DNA of 64,000 nt from Pseudogymnoascus destructans (GCF_001641265.1 NW_020167524.1:496001-560000), one strand, 5' to 3'; shown: positions 41,463 to 53,141, counted from the stretch's first letter. A program made the numbers and translations. The notes: a model not told the origin generated them from the sequence alone.

Positions 41463-43322
41463 ACGTGGTTGATCAGTACGTCGGACATATCAGTACCTCG
41501 GACACTTTTCATTGGCATTCTACTTTGAATATCAATAAATCAACCATAACATATTAAATTAACTATAACTAAGCGGAATCAGATGAACTAGACATATCTA
41601 TAGCTTCTTGACAAGTTCGCGCATTATGACCAGCTTTTCCACAGATCCCACAGCATCGCCTAGACGGTTGCCCCTCCTTGCGACTACCCCCAACCGCATG
41701 TACGTCGCGTCGTACCTGCTCATCCACATCCTTCTGTGCGATAATAGCCTGTGCATCCTCTACTATAAGTGCACCTCCTTCACGGACACGAGCCTTTTTA
41801 GCCCTGCGGCGTTTGCTAAGGGCTTCGTTGGCTGCTCGAAGGGTACGTACCTCAGCAGACAGAAGGGTGTTCTCATGTGCTAGTCGCTCCGTACCCTTTG
41901 CCAATGCAATAACTGTCCCGAAGAGTGGAGTTGGCGAGCTTCCTTGGTGACGGGCAATTCGATTTCGAACGAGGGTTGTTTGTGAAAGAGCTTCAGTTGG
42001 GTTGGAAGGGGTCTGGGAGACCCAAGGGTTGGTGTTGGCAGTAGAGGGTCTAGAGGGAGTTGGAGTCCGTAACCTCACGTCAAGCTTTGAAAGCACTGCT
42101 TGCGGGTCGAAAGGCACTAAGCCAGCTCCGCGGAACCCGGACTGGGCATTTTGGGCTGTCATGGATTCCAGATATGCTGCTCTAAAGGCGAGAAAGAACT
42201 CGACCTTGGTAATGTGGTTGATATGAGCCTTAATGAAGGTCTCAATCAGCCGACCATATGCCCACTTCAACACACTAAAGCACCCGACATCAAGTGGCTG
42301 AGTTAAATGAGACGAGTGGGGAGGTAGTCCAAGAGTTATAATGTTGTGTGCCTTGCAGTACTCTTGGAACTCGGCCGATTCATGACTCTCGTGCCCGTCT
42401 AACACCAGCATTCGATATGGACCCCTTGCACGAACAGCAGTATGTTTGTCGAAGTGTTTCAACCATTCTAGACCCGTCTCATTGTTTGTCCATCCATTGC
42501 TTGTCGGTTTAACAACCCAGTTGTGTGGAAGGCCGCCGTCTGTATACCAATTTGCAAGATGATTCTTGCCTTTAACTACCAAAAATGGAGGAATACTCCA
42601 GCCGTCACTGTTGATACAAGCAATCGCTGTAGCCCATTCCCGATTCCCTGGCTGAACTGCCTTACCTCTGCCAAGTCGATCTGCACGGGTAACAACCATT
42701 GCAGGGCAAATCACACCCATCATAAACCCAGTTTCGTCAAAGTTATAGAAGTCGCAGTCCAAAACACCATATTTTGCCCTCATATTTTCCACTAGTCGAA
42801 ACCACGCGCCAATTAGTTCAGGATCTTCGCACAAGGCCCTTTGGAAGTCGTAAACGCGATTAAAACGCGTCTTTAATTCTGGACGTCGTTGTACAAATCG
42901 GTGAGCCCAGAGCTTCCCGACGCGCCTCCCTCCACGCGATTCGAGTATAAAATTTGCCATATCTTCTACACCAGCAAGCCGGGGTGCAAATCCTCTTGAA
43001 TCCATATCAAGTATATTCTGAATAACCACCTCCTCTTCTAGTATAGTTAATTTCATCATTGCAGGCCGGCGTTCGTAGACAGTAGTTCGGCCGTTCATTC
43101 TGTCGCAGAGTGTAGAATGAGGTACTTCATAGAGCTTAGCAGCCTTCCGACGACTTAGATTTTTTGATGTTCGGATAGCCTCGATAGCTAGAATGATTTT
43201 TGCTTCTTGGGTAATCACTGACATAATAAAAGGTGAAAAAAACGCGTTGTGAAGTTAGAGGGTAGGAAATTCGGGAAAAGTGTCCGAGGTACTGATATGT
43301 CCGACGTACTGATAAACCACGT
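41463..43322 (-). mobile_element. Pogo/Fot1-type transposon E (1,860 bp, apparently intact)
   Basis: TA at 41461-41462 and 43323-43324. The inverted termini begin ACGTGGTTKATCAGTACG and contain the paired module GTCGGACATATCAGTACC. They share only the first four or five bases with copies A-D. It lies in the 3' untranslated region of element F. Confidence 0.95.
41569..43224 (-). CDS. Transposase of element E (551 aa)
   Basis: Complete pogo/Fot1 transposase: MSVITQEAKIILAIEAI start with psq-type helix-turn-helix (RRKAAKLYEVPHSTL), YNFDETGFMMG, MLVLDGHESHES, QPLDVGCFSVLK (DD35D), a basic linker, and a C-terminal knuckle CCGICGKAGHNARTC. Same length as copies B and C but clearly divergent in sequence, with different termini. 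No stops; likely functional or recently active. Confidence 0.93.
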   Translation of the reverse strand: MSVITQEAKIILAIEAIRTSKNLSRRKAAKLYEVPHSTLCDRMNGRTTVYERRPAMMKLTILEEEVVIQNILDMDSRGFAPRLAGVEDMANFILESRGGRRVGKLWAHRFVQRRPELKTRFNRVYDFQRALCEDPELIGAWFRLVENMRAKYGVLDCDFYNFDETGFMMGVICPAMVVTRADRLGRGKAVQPGNREWATAIACINSDGWSIPPFLVVKGKNHLANWYTDGGLPHNWVVKPTSNGWTNNETGLEWLKHFDKHTAVRARGPYRMLVLDGHESHESAEFQEYCKAHNIITLGLPPHSSHLTQPLDVGCFSVLKWAYGRLIETFIKAHINHITKVEFFLAFRAAYLESMTAQNAQSGFRGAGLVPFDPQAVLSKLDVRLRTPTPSRPSTANTNPWVSQTPSNPTEALSQTTLVRNRIARHQGSSPTPLFGTVIALAKGTERLAHENTLLSAEVRTLRAANEALSKRRRAKKARVREGGALIVEDAQAIIAQKDVDEQVRRDVHAVGGSRKEGQPSRRCCGICGKAGHNARTCQEAIDMSSSSDSA

Positions 43323-43337
43323 TATATAACTATATAA

Positions 43338-45927
43338 TTAAAACATAAAATCAATAGAACTACTATCACTATCGCTACTGCCACTATTGCTACTACTATC
43401 ACTTTGATCCTTACTATACTGTAAAATGATCACTTTTGATTTCAACCCTTCCTTCTTCCGCTCTGCTACCCGCTTCCTCTCAACCTTACGCTCTTCAATT
43501 TCGATTTTAAGTGCTTGCGCTTGTAGCTGCTTTACTACTTGGTCCGATTCCCTTGCTGCTCTTGCGTCTTCTTTTGCTTGCAACTTTGCTTCCTTCTCTT
43601 CCCGCATTTTCCGTGCCTGATGCATTTAACTGCCTTCTGCTCTACTGCACGTAGAGTCATAACATCTAGCTCGGTCTTATAGAGCTCTGCCCGGTGTAGA
43701 ACAACTGTAGTTCCACATGCAAATGATTGAAACCCTTCTCTTTGTAATGGTGGGTGCACCAGATGTGAGAATCTAGCCACCCAAGGAAGGAATGAATTTA
43801 CTAAGACAACACACTGTCTTAGGAAACAGAGCCAAAGGGTTGTAGCTTAGACTATTCCACAACGCAGCAATCAGGTGTGTGATGTAGTGAAGTGGTTCAG
43901 ACAAGTTGCAACAAATGTTGAGTCTGGGAACTCAGGGGTAAGAGAGGTTAACACCTCACTGACTTTTCAGAAACAAGGAGTAACAAGATCAATGCTTGGA
44001 AGCTTGGAAAAGACGTGGAAGTATGTGATAGTCGATTTACTGTATTGTCTTAAGGAAAGGGCAATCCTATTTATGCTAGAGGAGTGTAGTTCTCTCATTT
44101 TCCAAGACTTTCCATGACTTACCAGGCTTGGTAACTGTAGTCGACGTAAGAGAATCCCATAGAACCATCTCTTAGGTTCGTAGCCTATAGGAAGTAAAAG
44201 GAGGTCCAAGGTCAGAGTACCCCTATAGACAAATTATGTCATAGACAAATTATGTCATAACTTAACCAATCTTGTGGGTAACTAAAGAGCGATGACGTGT
44301 AATGAATCATAGAGATTCGTAGGAGCTTTTAGAGCTATCGTTCATGCTCCTAGGCCTCTAGTTGGTAGAGATATGTCATGTGGTAGTATGAGTGATGTCA
44401 TGTAATGAATCATAGAGGGTTGTAGAGATATGCTATGTGGTAATATCGGCCCAGTAACTAAGGAGCGATGATGTGTAATGAATCATAGATGGTTGTAGCA
44501 ATCGTTGAGTAGTATTGCTCTTGTTGTTGGTGTGATAAGCCAAAATATGTATAGTGACTTGTAGGTTTGAGGAGGAGATTTCCAAGTTTGCTCTTGAGTT
44601 TGATAGCAAACTGAGTGCAACGAATGTCAGTATGACACTCTTGAAGGTGATGAGAAAGCTTCCTCTGCTCTCTTCTGCCAATGTTCAACTGCTTGCACAC
44701 TTTGCATAGTTGTTTTCGGTGTTGAGATAATATTATATGAAGCAAATGGCTCATAATCAGGTGTTTGATTCTGAGTCTCTTGTATCTTGTCAATTACAAG
44801 TGGAGGATTATATGGATATAGTCCTGCATTTCTCCAACCAGATTGAATTGTACGGACAGTTAGAGATTGCCGTCGGATTTGCGGGATGTCTGAAAGGAAC
44901 GTATGTAGTTTATACTCATAGTCGTAGCTACGTACTGCTTGATCAAGTGCCTTTTGATGAAAGTGTTTGCACTGCTTAAAAACTGCTACATCAAGAGGTT
45001 GTAATAGATGTGTTGTATGAGCAGGAAGGCAGCAAATAACAATGTTATGCTCTTCTGCTAATGTAAGAAAGCGCTCTGTTTTATGAGAGTCATGGCCGTC
45101 AAGTAATAAGAGGCGAGTATCATCTGGTGCCATATGCTCTGCAGATAGTTGGATAAAATGCATAAGGTATTGGATTGCAATGTCGTCGTTTGAATACCCG
45201 CTCTCATTTACAATAATGAGAGCATTTGGCTCAAGGTCATCATTGTACCATGAATCCATATGAAGTTTGCCAGGGATAATGATAGCTTCTGCAAGTGCAG
45301 CACCACTTGCATTTACTGCCTCAATTACAGTAACAGAGAGCCGATTCTCAGGATTATCAACAGTCCACTGCTTTACACCGATTGGTACAATAACAGCTGT
45401 AGACTTATAACACCCAATCATATAGCCTGTCTCATCAACATTCCATAAATTATATTGCTTAATGTTATGTTTTGTAATAAGGGCGTTATATGTGAGAAAG
45501 AATTCCTCAAACACCTCTTTCTTTTGTGCTTGCTTCCGATGTGTATTTAACGTCTTCGTGTGAATTGTATGAAATTCGGGGTGTGCTTTTAGAAAGTGTT
45601 GTAGCCACCGTTGTGATGGTATCGTACAGGTCGTAAGTCTGCAACTGCCTGTAGTATCATAGATCGGTTGGCAGGGACCCCGCGCTTAAGTTGGTCGTAT
45701 ATGAATTGACAGACCGCAGTCTCTTGCGATTGAGATAAGACTCGATTGCTACCTCCGTGGGGTAATTGAGGAGACGTAGTACTCGTAATACGACGTCAGA
45801 GTGTCTCACGGTTGACATTGAATATATTTGCAACCCAAGCAATTGTATATGTACTTGGTTGTTTTAAGAAGAACTGTTGGGCCTCATTAAGGCGAGCAAT
45901 CATAGTAGGATCGTTATTTTGAGGCAT
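43338..45927 (-). pseudogene. Transposase of element F, split by an LTR-like repeat
   Basis: The start is MPQNNDPTMIARLNEAQ at 45927. The N-terminal third has at least two frame breaks or stops (near 45800 and 45570). The catalytic part is open: WNVDETGYMIG, LLLLDGHDSHK and QPLDVAVF, with 35 residues between the last two Asp. The frame stops after SPSR at the LTR-like insertion and resumes on its other side (EGFQSFACG at 43736). After one more shift it gives a highly charged coiled-coil C terminus ending in a Ser/Asp-rich tail at 43338. It is closer to element G than to A-E. Confidence 0.85.
43742..44637 (-). repeat. LTR-like repeat, copy 4, with 5-bp target duplication CTCTT
   Basis: Complete unit in inverted orientation: TGTCATACTGAC at the 44637 side and CCATTACAA at the 43742 side. 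It is flanked by CTCTT at 43737-43741 and at 44638-44642. The insertion splits the transposase frame of element F exactly. TG-start ends without inverted repeats plus a 5-bp duplication fit a solo LTR. The last base (A after CA) is unusual and the boundary may be off by one. Confidence 0.8.
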
Positions 45928-46032
45928 TGTAGATACTACGTTATGAAGAATACTATTATTTTCTCTATATATCAAAATAGCGGTGTACGCACATCTTGCT
46001 GTCGCACGCACAACTTGCTGTCACCAGTGGTA

Positions 46033-46732
46033 GTTGGGCAACCATTCGTCTCTTGAGTGTCCCAACATCTCGTGGCAAATCTGCCAGCTCCTTGAGGGAT
46101 TGGATGAGGCCAAGGCCCTCACGCAACATAGCAAAGGACTTTCGGGATATGTTGTAGGTTTCAGCATACGAAGCTAGAAATTGCTCGAAAGTTGTCATCG
46201 GTTTTGATGACCGATTGTAACTAACGGGCTCTGACTGGTCCTCACTAGGGAGAACTGTGTTCTCAATAGTAGTTCCAATAGGAGGAGGCATTATGCTGTT
46301 GAGGAATTCCTCAGAAGGGAACTCTAGCTCAGTAGAATCAGCGTTATCTTCTTCGTCGTTAGGGTCAGGATATGTGTTGGCATCGTCATCCGTAGGGATA
46401 TCCTTGGATAAAACTTCTTCAACTGTCTGTGTTGTAAGTTCCTGGAGGTCTTGCGGCCCATCCACACTGTTCCCATCACTGTTACTGTTCTCTTCACCAT
46501 AGTCAAATGTAGCATCATCGAGTTGATCATCTTCTATTTCATCATCTCTATCTGCTTGTGTATTTGATGTCTGCTGCCTTAATCTATCTACCACTGATAC
46601 CCTTCGCTGGGGAAACAGAGGTGCGAGTAATTCAGCCCTCTTCCCTACTCGGCTTCTCTGAAAACGGGCTGGCATCTCAAAAAACGGTGCAGCTATGGGC
46701 CACCTATGGTTTGGAATGTTCAAGGTACCCAA
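46033..46732 (-). pseudogene. Older repeat-associated ORF (H), proximal fragment
   Basis: The minus-strand frame is acidic in its middle (many Asp/Glu/Thr). It ends in a helical segment (YNISRKSFAMLREGLGLI, then LPRDVGTLKRRMVAQLPL) where element F inserted. No stop occurs in this part. Function unknown; I infer a mobile-element protein from its location and from the similar style of the distal fragment. Confidence 0.4.
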
Positions 46733-47094
46733 ACTTCTGGTTTTGAGCCGAAGTCCAACAGCCCACGATTGCGAGAGGCTGTATCAACAGCAGAGCACAA
46801 TGTCGAAGAGGCTGCAGATTTTTTCGACGTGGGGAGAGTGCCAGGATTGGCTGGGAACCCTGGGGGATTGAGATAGATTGACTTGAAATAGCTAAGTATC
46901 CTTCCTTTCTGTTGTGGCGCTGTCGCTGGCAGATGCTGGGCCGAGAATAATCAGCTTGAATCAGGGTGGGGATTTCGCTGGAATCGCTAGGGGGTGGGAA
47001 AGCAAGCCAAAGCAAGAAGCTGTTGACTTTCCTCACTGCTTTGAGGCCACTAGCGGGAAGATATGTCAAGACTGTCACAACTGGTAGTAGGTAG

Positions 47095-47400
47095 AAGTGG
47101 GTTAAAGCCAGGGGAGATTTCCTATTGCTCGGCGAAGCTGGGGGGGATTTCCTGGATGCTGGGTAAGCTGGGGAGATTTCCTGTTGAGGATTTGCTTTAG
47201 CTGGGCAAAGCTGGGGGAGATTTCCTATCGCCTGGGAGGATTTGCTTTGGCTGGGCAAAGCTGGGGAGACTTTGCTGTCGCTCAGCAAAGTTGGAGGGAG
47301 ATTTTCTGGATGCTGGGCGGTATTGCAGATGATTTCCTGGATGTTGCGCAGAAGGTGGGAGGATTTGCTTTGGCAGGAGGAAGTCGGAGAGAATTTCCAT
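47095..47400 (+). repeat. Degenerate tandem repeats around GGGCAAAGCTGGGGAGATTT
   Basis: Six or more imperfect units of about 36-60 bp containing AAGCTGGGGGAGATTTCCT and GAGGATTTGCTTTGGCTGGG. Open frames through it on both strands are low complexity. I see no gene. Confidence 0.6.
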
Positions 47401-48459
47401 TTTGATAATCTGCTCAGATGATCTGGATGCAAGCTGCATCAACATGTGCAGTTTCCGTTGCTTCAATTTTAGGTATATCGGGAAGCGTAGTAGGATATAG
47501 ATTGAGGAATTGTTTCGGCAGACTCTCTTCATGGGCAGAAGAGGAGGTTGTGAGGGTCGTAAGGGCGAGTGCAAGGAGGCACGAGGAGAGGAGACTTGAC
47601 TTCTGACTCTGAGGAGGCAGCTTCAAGGTGTTTTTCTTGGTGTTGTCACCGGTTTGCGTTCATATTTAGGCAGTGTGGTGAAATGAGAACAGTGCTCGGC
47701 TCTATGCGATATGTTTATCTGAGGTGATGCAGTCTATAAAACAATTAGTATAATTCATACTCTTTATCTTTCCTTCAACTTACCTTTGATTCTTGTCGCT
47801 GCCTGTGGTGAGGTTAGTAGTGAGGTTGGTGATAAAGTGGTGATGTGCACACTGTTGGGAGTAATTCTGCGGTGCTGGGATATAGGGCCAAGAATGTATG
47901 TAAATCCCCGATTACCGTAATTAGTCCCGGGCGCACCAGAACAGAACGCTTCACTGTAGTACAGTAAAATAGAATAAATGAATCAATTCAATTGCTCCCT
48001 ATCCTACGGGCCTACGTATCCTATTTGTAGGCAAAGGGGGAAGCCCGAATACCCTGTACAACTAAGGGGTAATTACCTGAGCCGTGTAGGGTTTCGGTGG
48101 CTGCATCAGACTCTGCACAACCGTCTAGCATAGGAGTCGGACGGTCGCCTTGGGAAACACAGCTGTCTCAGGGCCAAACGGCCACCGTATCCCAAGGTCT
48201 GTGTCCACCTTCCCCCATCCAACACACACAAGCCGTTAGTCTAGGTCACGTGACCGGAATCTCCGGATAGCTTCAATTCACGCCAACCTTACCACCTCAG
48301 CATCTTCACCATATACTAGTTATCGGCAACGTTGCGGGCATAGGTTCCTTTTCACTTTTGTCTTCAGATTTACTGTCTCTAGTAGCAGTAGACGTTTCAT
48401 ACCCCCATTCTTCCCATTAGTTCAAGTTTCATCGTGGTTACTTTTCTCTAGGTCATTTA
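47401..48459. other. Unassigned region after the repeats
   Basis: Just over 1 kb. A short GT-AG-like arrangement around 47730-47790 is possible, but no recognisable protein results. The segment 48180-48330 contains a CACGTGACC-type box. Nothing else can be supported. Confidence 0.35.
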
Positions 48460-49702
48460 ATGACAATGGGCTATGAGCCAGGCCGCCGCAATGGCAAGAA
48501 GTCACAGAATAAAATGAAGGCAAGCTACACTCTATATTTTTTGATTATCTCAGGTAATGACTATCTGCACAGCATCACAAGCAATAGGAGCCATCCCGCC
48601 ACCAAGACCTTCTCACAGATGATGAACTCCCCCTCAACTCTGATGGCCAAACGACACCAGTGCATGATTAGCAAGGCCACAACTATCGAGAAGACACTCC
48701 TCCTACCAGCAGCCGCCTTACTGGAGATGAAGTCAACAACACTCTTTTTGTCACGCCAGTGACAACTAGGCCAATGCTGAGAGAGGCTGCCGAAGCAAAT
48801 ACTGCCCTATCGAAGAAACGCCACCAGAGCCACACTGATGATCCTAGCAAGAACCCTGGCACAACCTACCCTGGCTATCATAACCGCCAAGTTGCTGCTG
48901 AGATGGAACAGTATGGGAATAGGAAACCCGCGAAGCAGAGGACAAGTGGACTGAGATATCTGAACAAATTGATCGGGAAGCGCGCTTCCTTCTCCTCCTG
49001 CATATGAATATAAAAGAAGATGTCCTGAAAAAGGTGCTCCCAGAGTATCCAATCGAGTCAACAATATATGGGAATGTCCATGTTGTCCTTATGGAAAAGG
49101 TCAAACGTTACCGGTATTCACTCATCGAGGATCTTATAGTAAGTAATACATCTCCTATCTCAAATGTAATTTCTAACATCTTTACAGCTTCACGTCAAGA
49201 CTGCAATGAATGTAGCAGATGGATCTGGTATTCGTTACAGCAAGACCTTAGATGGCCTTGGAGATATGTTTCGTACTCGGTATACGGCTGCGAATTTTTT
49301 GGAGGCATTTCGATTCATACACCATTATATCGACCTTGAGAAAAGCAGCGACCTCGCCCAGTACTATGTCAAGGAACTTTACATCAACGCTTGTGCCCGG
49401 ACGAAATTGATGATGGACTGGAAATCTGACCCTAATCGAAAGGCTGTTAGCTACACTCCTGAGAAAGCTTTACGGATTTCCTCCAACGCTTTCCCTTGAT
49501 TGCGGATTACGATCAGCTCGACAAAGATGAGTTCCACGAGACCTTTAAACGGCGCTCAAATACAAAGGCACCAAAACCTATCTCGAAGAAACGTGCCCTT
49601 ATTCAAGGACAAGAATATATCTTGAGTAGGGCTTCTCCGCCGCCGCCAAAGCGCCGCAAAGAAACTCTAGTCCCTGGGCGTAGTGCTCGGGCAATAGAGT
49701 GA
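48460..49702 (+). pseudogene. Decayed multi-exon gene of unknown function
   Basis: Consecutive coding-like segments lie in different frames. MTMGYEPGRRNGKKSQ is the start. EISEQIDREARFLLLLHMNI follows, then a probable intron 49139-49187 (GTAAGT...ACAG). Next comes GDMFRTRYTAANFLEAFRFI, and after a one-base shift near 49470, FTDFLQRFPLIADYDQ. The protein ends in a basic Pro-rich tail at 49702. At least three frameshifts or stops separate the pieces. I do not recognise the family. It could be an inactivated host gene or a repeat-derived one. Confidence 0.4.
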
Positions 49703-51390
49703 GATGTTTGCCGCCTCTTCTTGCGGTTAATTTACACTTGCTTTGGGGGGCATTCTCTTGTGCCCTGCTGTTGGGCTTGTGGCTTGGGCTGGGAAGTTGG
49801 CATTATGTTGCTGACCTCCTCGATGGAACATTTTTGGACTTTGCTGTTCTGGGCTGGGCGTTCTAGCTGGATATCTTGGGTTGAGGCATGTTTGCTGTCG
49901 GAATAAGAGTGGCTACGGATCACAATGGCATTGTTTGAAGCTGGATCTGGCATGAATACTGGCTATATGATAGAAATAATATGCAATGAAGCTTGATTCC
50001 CATGCCTGATTTAACACCTGCTTTCCTGTGCCTGCCGCCTCTCTTCTGTGTTCCTCCGCAGCTTGCGTCGCTGCCGTGATCAAAATGATCATACTCTTGG
50101 TGCTCTAGCCCACGCCGTCGCCGATCTATCCTGCCGCTGAAGGAAGGCTTCCCGGGCTCCAAGAGCTCTACAGATTCCAATGACAGATAGCTGTGTGTCT
50201 ATCAAGCTATCTGCCCTTGGAATCTTGGCCTCATTTTTCAATTTCCTCGCTCACTTTCCTCTCCCGGTCTTCTTCACCATTTTCCTTCACCGTTTTCCTT
50301 CGCCGTTTCCTTTGCCAGTCTCCTTCGCCGGCCTCCTTCGCTGGTCTCCTCATCCGGTCTCCTCATCTGGTCTCCTTCGCCGGTCTCCTTGCCGTTTTCG
50401 ACCACCGATTCTACCACCGTTCCCTCTGTCGTTTCCATCACCATTCGCCTCTGTCATTTCCTTCGCTGTTTCGTTTGCCATTCTTCAGTTCCTCTTTGCC
50501 TTTCTTGCTTGCTGGCGTGCCTTTCAACTCTTGCGGCTTCCTTGCCGCCACTCCAACTCCTGGTCCCAGGACCGCCCATTGCCTCATCCACGGCCGCGAT
50601 GGGTTCCATTCGAGGAAACCAGAAACGCCCGCCCTTGGTCTCGCCCTGAGGACGGTGATAGTACTGTCCTCACTCCACGCCGACAGTGTCAGGACTGAGG
50701 AGTGAGTGCTTCAAGTCAGTATTGGCGGTCGCCGTCATGGACTCATGACGATAGTGTGGCCGGCGACGGCAATATCACATCAACGGCCCCAGGATCACAA
50801 ACGGTGAGCAAATTTTACTGTCATACTACTGTCAATTTCCTATCTACTGTTCTAAAGCTTCAACCGTATGGGTTGAAGCTTTGATCCTGGATTTTGGACG
50901 GTCTTCGGACCGGTGCACGGGCCAACTGACCGTGGGATGACCGGTCAAAATAGGTGTGATCCCCGGACCGTCCTCGGACCCCTCGCCAAATACGTGGCGC
51001 GCCGGTAAGGTAGAGTCCACATGCTTATTCTTCTTAGCGCTGATGAACTGCCGCCCAAGTGTACAAGTACCAAGTACACTACACTCACCCACCACAGGGA
51101 CCGAACTGGGACTTTGGGACGTACCTTTTAGGGGACACACAAACCGCCCAGCGTACCCGCCCACCAGCCTTGCAGGGGTTGATAGTCGGGATTCATTTCC
51201 ACCCTCGACAGTCCCTCGATCCCTTACAATCCCCTCAAGTTCTCCTTTTTTGTTTTTTGCCCTTTCATTGCTTTTCCATTTAATACAGCATGTATATATA
51301 CACGACATATACCATATACAGCATATACGACATATACAGCACATATAGCACATACAACACACGCTTCGCCCTTATGACAGCTGTCTTGGC
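49703..51390. other. Intergenic region upstream of the glycosyltransferase
   Basis: About 1.7 kb. 50220-50480 is a pyrimidine-rich degenerate repeat region. 50840-50960 contains a self-complementary stretch (CTTCAACC...GGTTGAAG). 51285-51360 has ATACAGCATATACGACATAT-type short repeats just before the next gene. Open frames at 50180-50705 are translations of the repeat and are not considered genes. Confidence 0.45.
50280..50400 (+). repeat. Degenerate CCTTCGCCGGTCT minisatellite
   Basis: About eight imperfect 12-15 bp units of CTCCTTCGCCGGT or CTCATCYGGT type. The pattern continues more loosely to 50480. Confidence 0.6.
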
Positions 51391-52662
51391 GTGATGGCAA
51401 ATTGGGCGGGCGCCATGATTAGCACGATACGCTGGCGCAACGTGGTCCTGGTACTCGTCGTGCTGACAGCGCTTCACTTTATCTTTATCGACGACACGCT
51501 ACGGAATTCCTATTCGTCGTACAATATCCCGGACAAAGAGCATAGCGCCGTCAGCGAGCCGCCGAAGGTGGCCGAAGACAATGCGCCCGTAGATGTTGGG
51601 AAGACGGCCCCCGAATTGGCGAAAGCCTCTGCGCTGGTCGTGGCGGGAGACAGCAAGCCAGCCGACCCCAAACCTACATCTGTTGCGAAGCCTGCGGATG
51701 CCAAACCGAGCTGCGGCGAGTTTTATGCGGATGGTGGGGCGGCGGCGGCGGCGGGCGCGGATAAGGATAAGGAGATTGCTGCTGAACCGACAGCGCCAGC
51801 AGCGCCCGAAACAACATCTACACCCGCGCCTTTCGACTCGGGCGATAAGGATGAATATCTCGCTATCTGCGTTTCGGTCAAGGACCAGTACCTCGATGTC
51901 CTGGAGTGGCTGACGCACCACTACCACCACCATAATGTCCGACGATTCTATCTGATGGATGACGGCTCCACGCCAGTTCTTGCCACGCTGGACTTCAGCA
52001 GCGCAGTCGACCCGAAAGCGATCACCCATCGCTACTACCACCCGGCGACTCGACTATTCAAGCACCAGCAACTCGTCGCCTACGACGAGTGCATCGCGCT
52101 CTTCGGACACAAGCACAAGTGGATGGCCTTCCTCGACGCCGACGAGTTCCTCGAAGTCCGCGGCAAGGATACGCTGCACGCCATGCTCAAGGAGCTCGAC
52201 AGCGACGAGAAGATCGGCGCGCTCGCCATCAACTGGCAGATCCACACCTCGTCTGGCCTCTTGAAGCGACCCGCCTCATCACGCAAGTCCTTCGTGACCT
52301 GCATCGAGAACTACGACAACCCGGGCCACGACCCGGGATTCGGCAAGGAGAACGAGCACATCAAGACGATTGTCAAGACGAAGTCGTACAACAAGCCGCT
52401 CAACCCGCATAAATTCGAGCTCAAGGACGGCGCGCGCACGGTGGGCGAGAAGGGCGATAATGTGGACAGACTCGCGTGGCGCGTGCCGATTACGACGGAT
52501 CGCATCTCGGTGCACCATTTTGCATCGAAGAGCAGGGAGCAGTTCGAGGCGAAGATTAGTCGCGGGAATGGGATGGGGGATCCGAAGGGGTGGGAGTGGT
52601 GGAATCACACGGAGAGCTTGCCGGATTACAAGTGCGAGGAGATGACGAAGTATGACCCGTAA
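51391..52662 (+). CDS. Golgi-type glycosyltransferase, GT92/DUF23-like
   Basis: Type II membrane protein of 423 aa without introns. A short cytosolic N terminus is followed by one transmembrane helix (NVVLVLVVLTALHFIFI, about residues 18-35). A 110-residue Ala/Pro/Lys-rich stem comes next, and then a catalytic domain from about 150. EYLAICVSVKDQYLDVLEWL, YLMDDGSTP and KWMAFLDADEFLEV (DxD-like metal site near 249) mark the domain. ISVHHFASKSREQF closes it. This layout fits the fungal glycosyltransferase family 92/DUF23. Substrate unknown, probably protein or lipid glycosylation in the secretory pathway. Alternative starts at 51394 and 51415 keep the helix. The GC-rich third positions contrast with the AT-rich flanks. 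Confidence 0.83.
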   Translation: MMANWAGAMISTIRWRNVVLVLVVLTALHFIFIDDTLRNSYSSYNIPDKEHSAVSEPPKVAEDNAPVDVGKTAPELAKASALVVAGDSKPADPKPTSVAKPADAKPSCGEFYADGGAAAAAGADKDKEIAAEPTAPAAPETTSTPAPFDSGDKDEYLAICVSVKDQYLDVLEWLTHHYHHHNVRRFYLMDDGSTPVLATLDFSSAVDPKAITHRYYHPATRLFKHQQLVAYDECIALFGHKHKWMAFLDADEFLEVRGKDTLHAMLKELDSDEKIGALAINWQIHTSSGLLKRPASSRKSFVTCIENYDNPGHDPGFGKENEHIKTIVKTKSYNKPLNPHKFELKDGARTVGEKGDNVDRLAWRVPITTDRISVHHFASKSREQFEAKISRGNGMGDPKGWEWWNHTESLPDYKCEEMTKYDP

Positions 52663-53133
52663 ATGTCGCTGGAGGGATGGGGGAGAAGGGGTGGCTTGGA
52701 TACCGATTGCTAATTTTGCGATATTCTGAGATGTTGGAGGGGCCTCATTTTGGCTAGGAGTTTATTTTTGGTCATACTATTGGGGATGACGAGATATTGG
52801 TGTAGACTGTATATATAGTCCGAAGTGTCTGTCAGATCACTGTGTTTATGATATTATACAGATACAAATCACATACTTGTACATTTGGTCTTTCCTTTTG
52901 GATTTCTCCTTCGCTCACATGCTCACTTTCATCCCAGCATCCCCAAGCCGTGGCGCTATCACGATGATGCTATCAAGGGTGTCCCTGAACACTTTTTTCG
53001 AGGAGGGTTGCCGGCGAATAGTCGGACCGAAACCCTATGGCCATGGTTATTCTAGCCCAACACATGACGTATGGGCCTATACGCACAGGTGATGGCACCG
53101 TGTGATCTGCAGCGAGCTCAGCTTTCTTCGCAC

Positions 53134-53141
53134 TATATAAA
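53134..53141 (+). promoter_or_regulatory. TATA box candidate of the RRT8-like gene
   Basis: TATATAAA about 80 bp before the ATG at 53220. Its spacing is suitable for a core promoter. Confidence 0.45.

Larger units (their letters stand above)
41382..46030 (-). mobile_element. Pogo-like transposon F, interrupted by E and by an LTR-like repeat
   Basis: The inner parts of both ends match as inverted repeats: GACAGCAAGTTGTGCGTGCG plus GACAGCAAGATGTGCG at 41388-41423 and its complement at 45989-46023. Flanking TA occurs at 41380-41381 and 46031-46032. The extreme terminal 8-10 bp do not match well, so the limits are approximate. Subtracting the two insertions leaves about 1.9 kb, a normal size for the group. 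F itself interrupts sequence H. Confidence 0.75.

Noticed and set aside
50180..50705. Two overlapping open frames of about 170 codons
   Set aside because: They translate a pyrimidine-rich minisatellite into low-complexity Pro/Ser/Phe sequence and have no domain or splice support.
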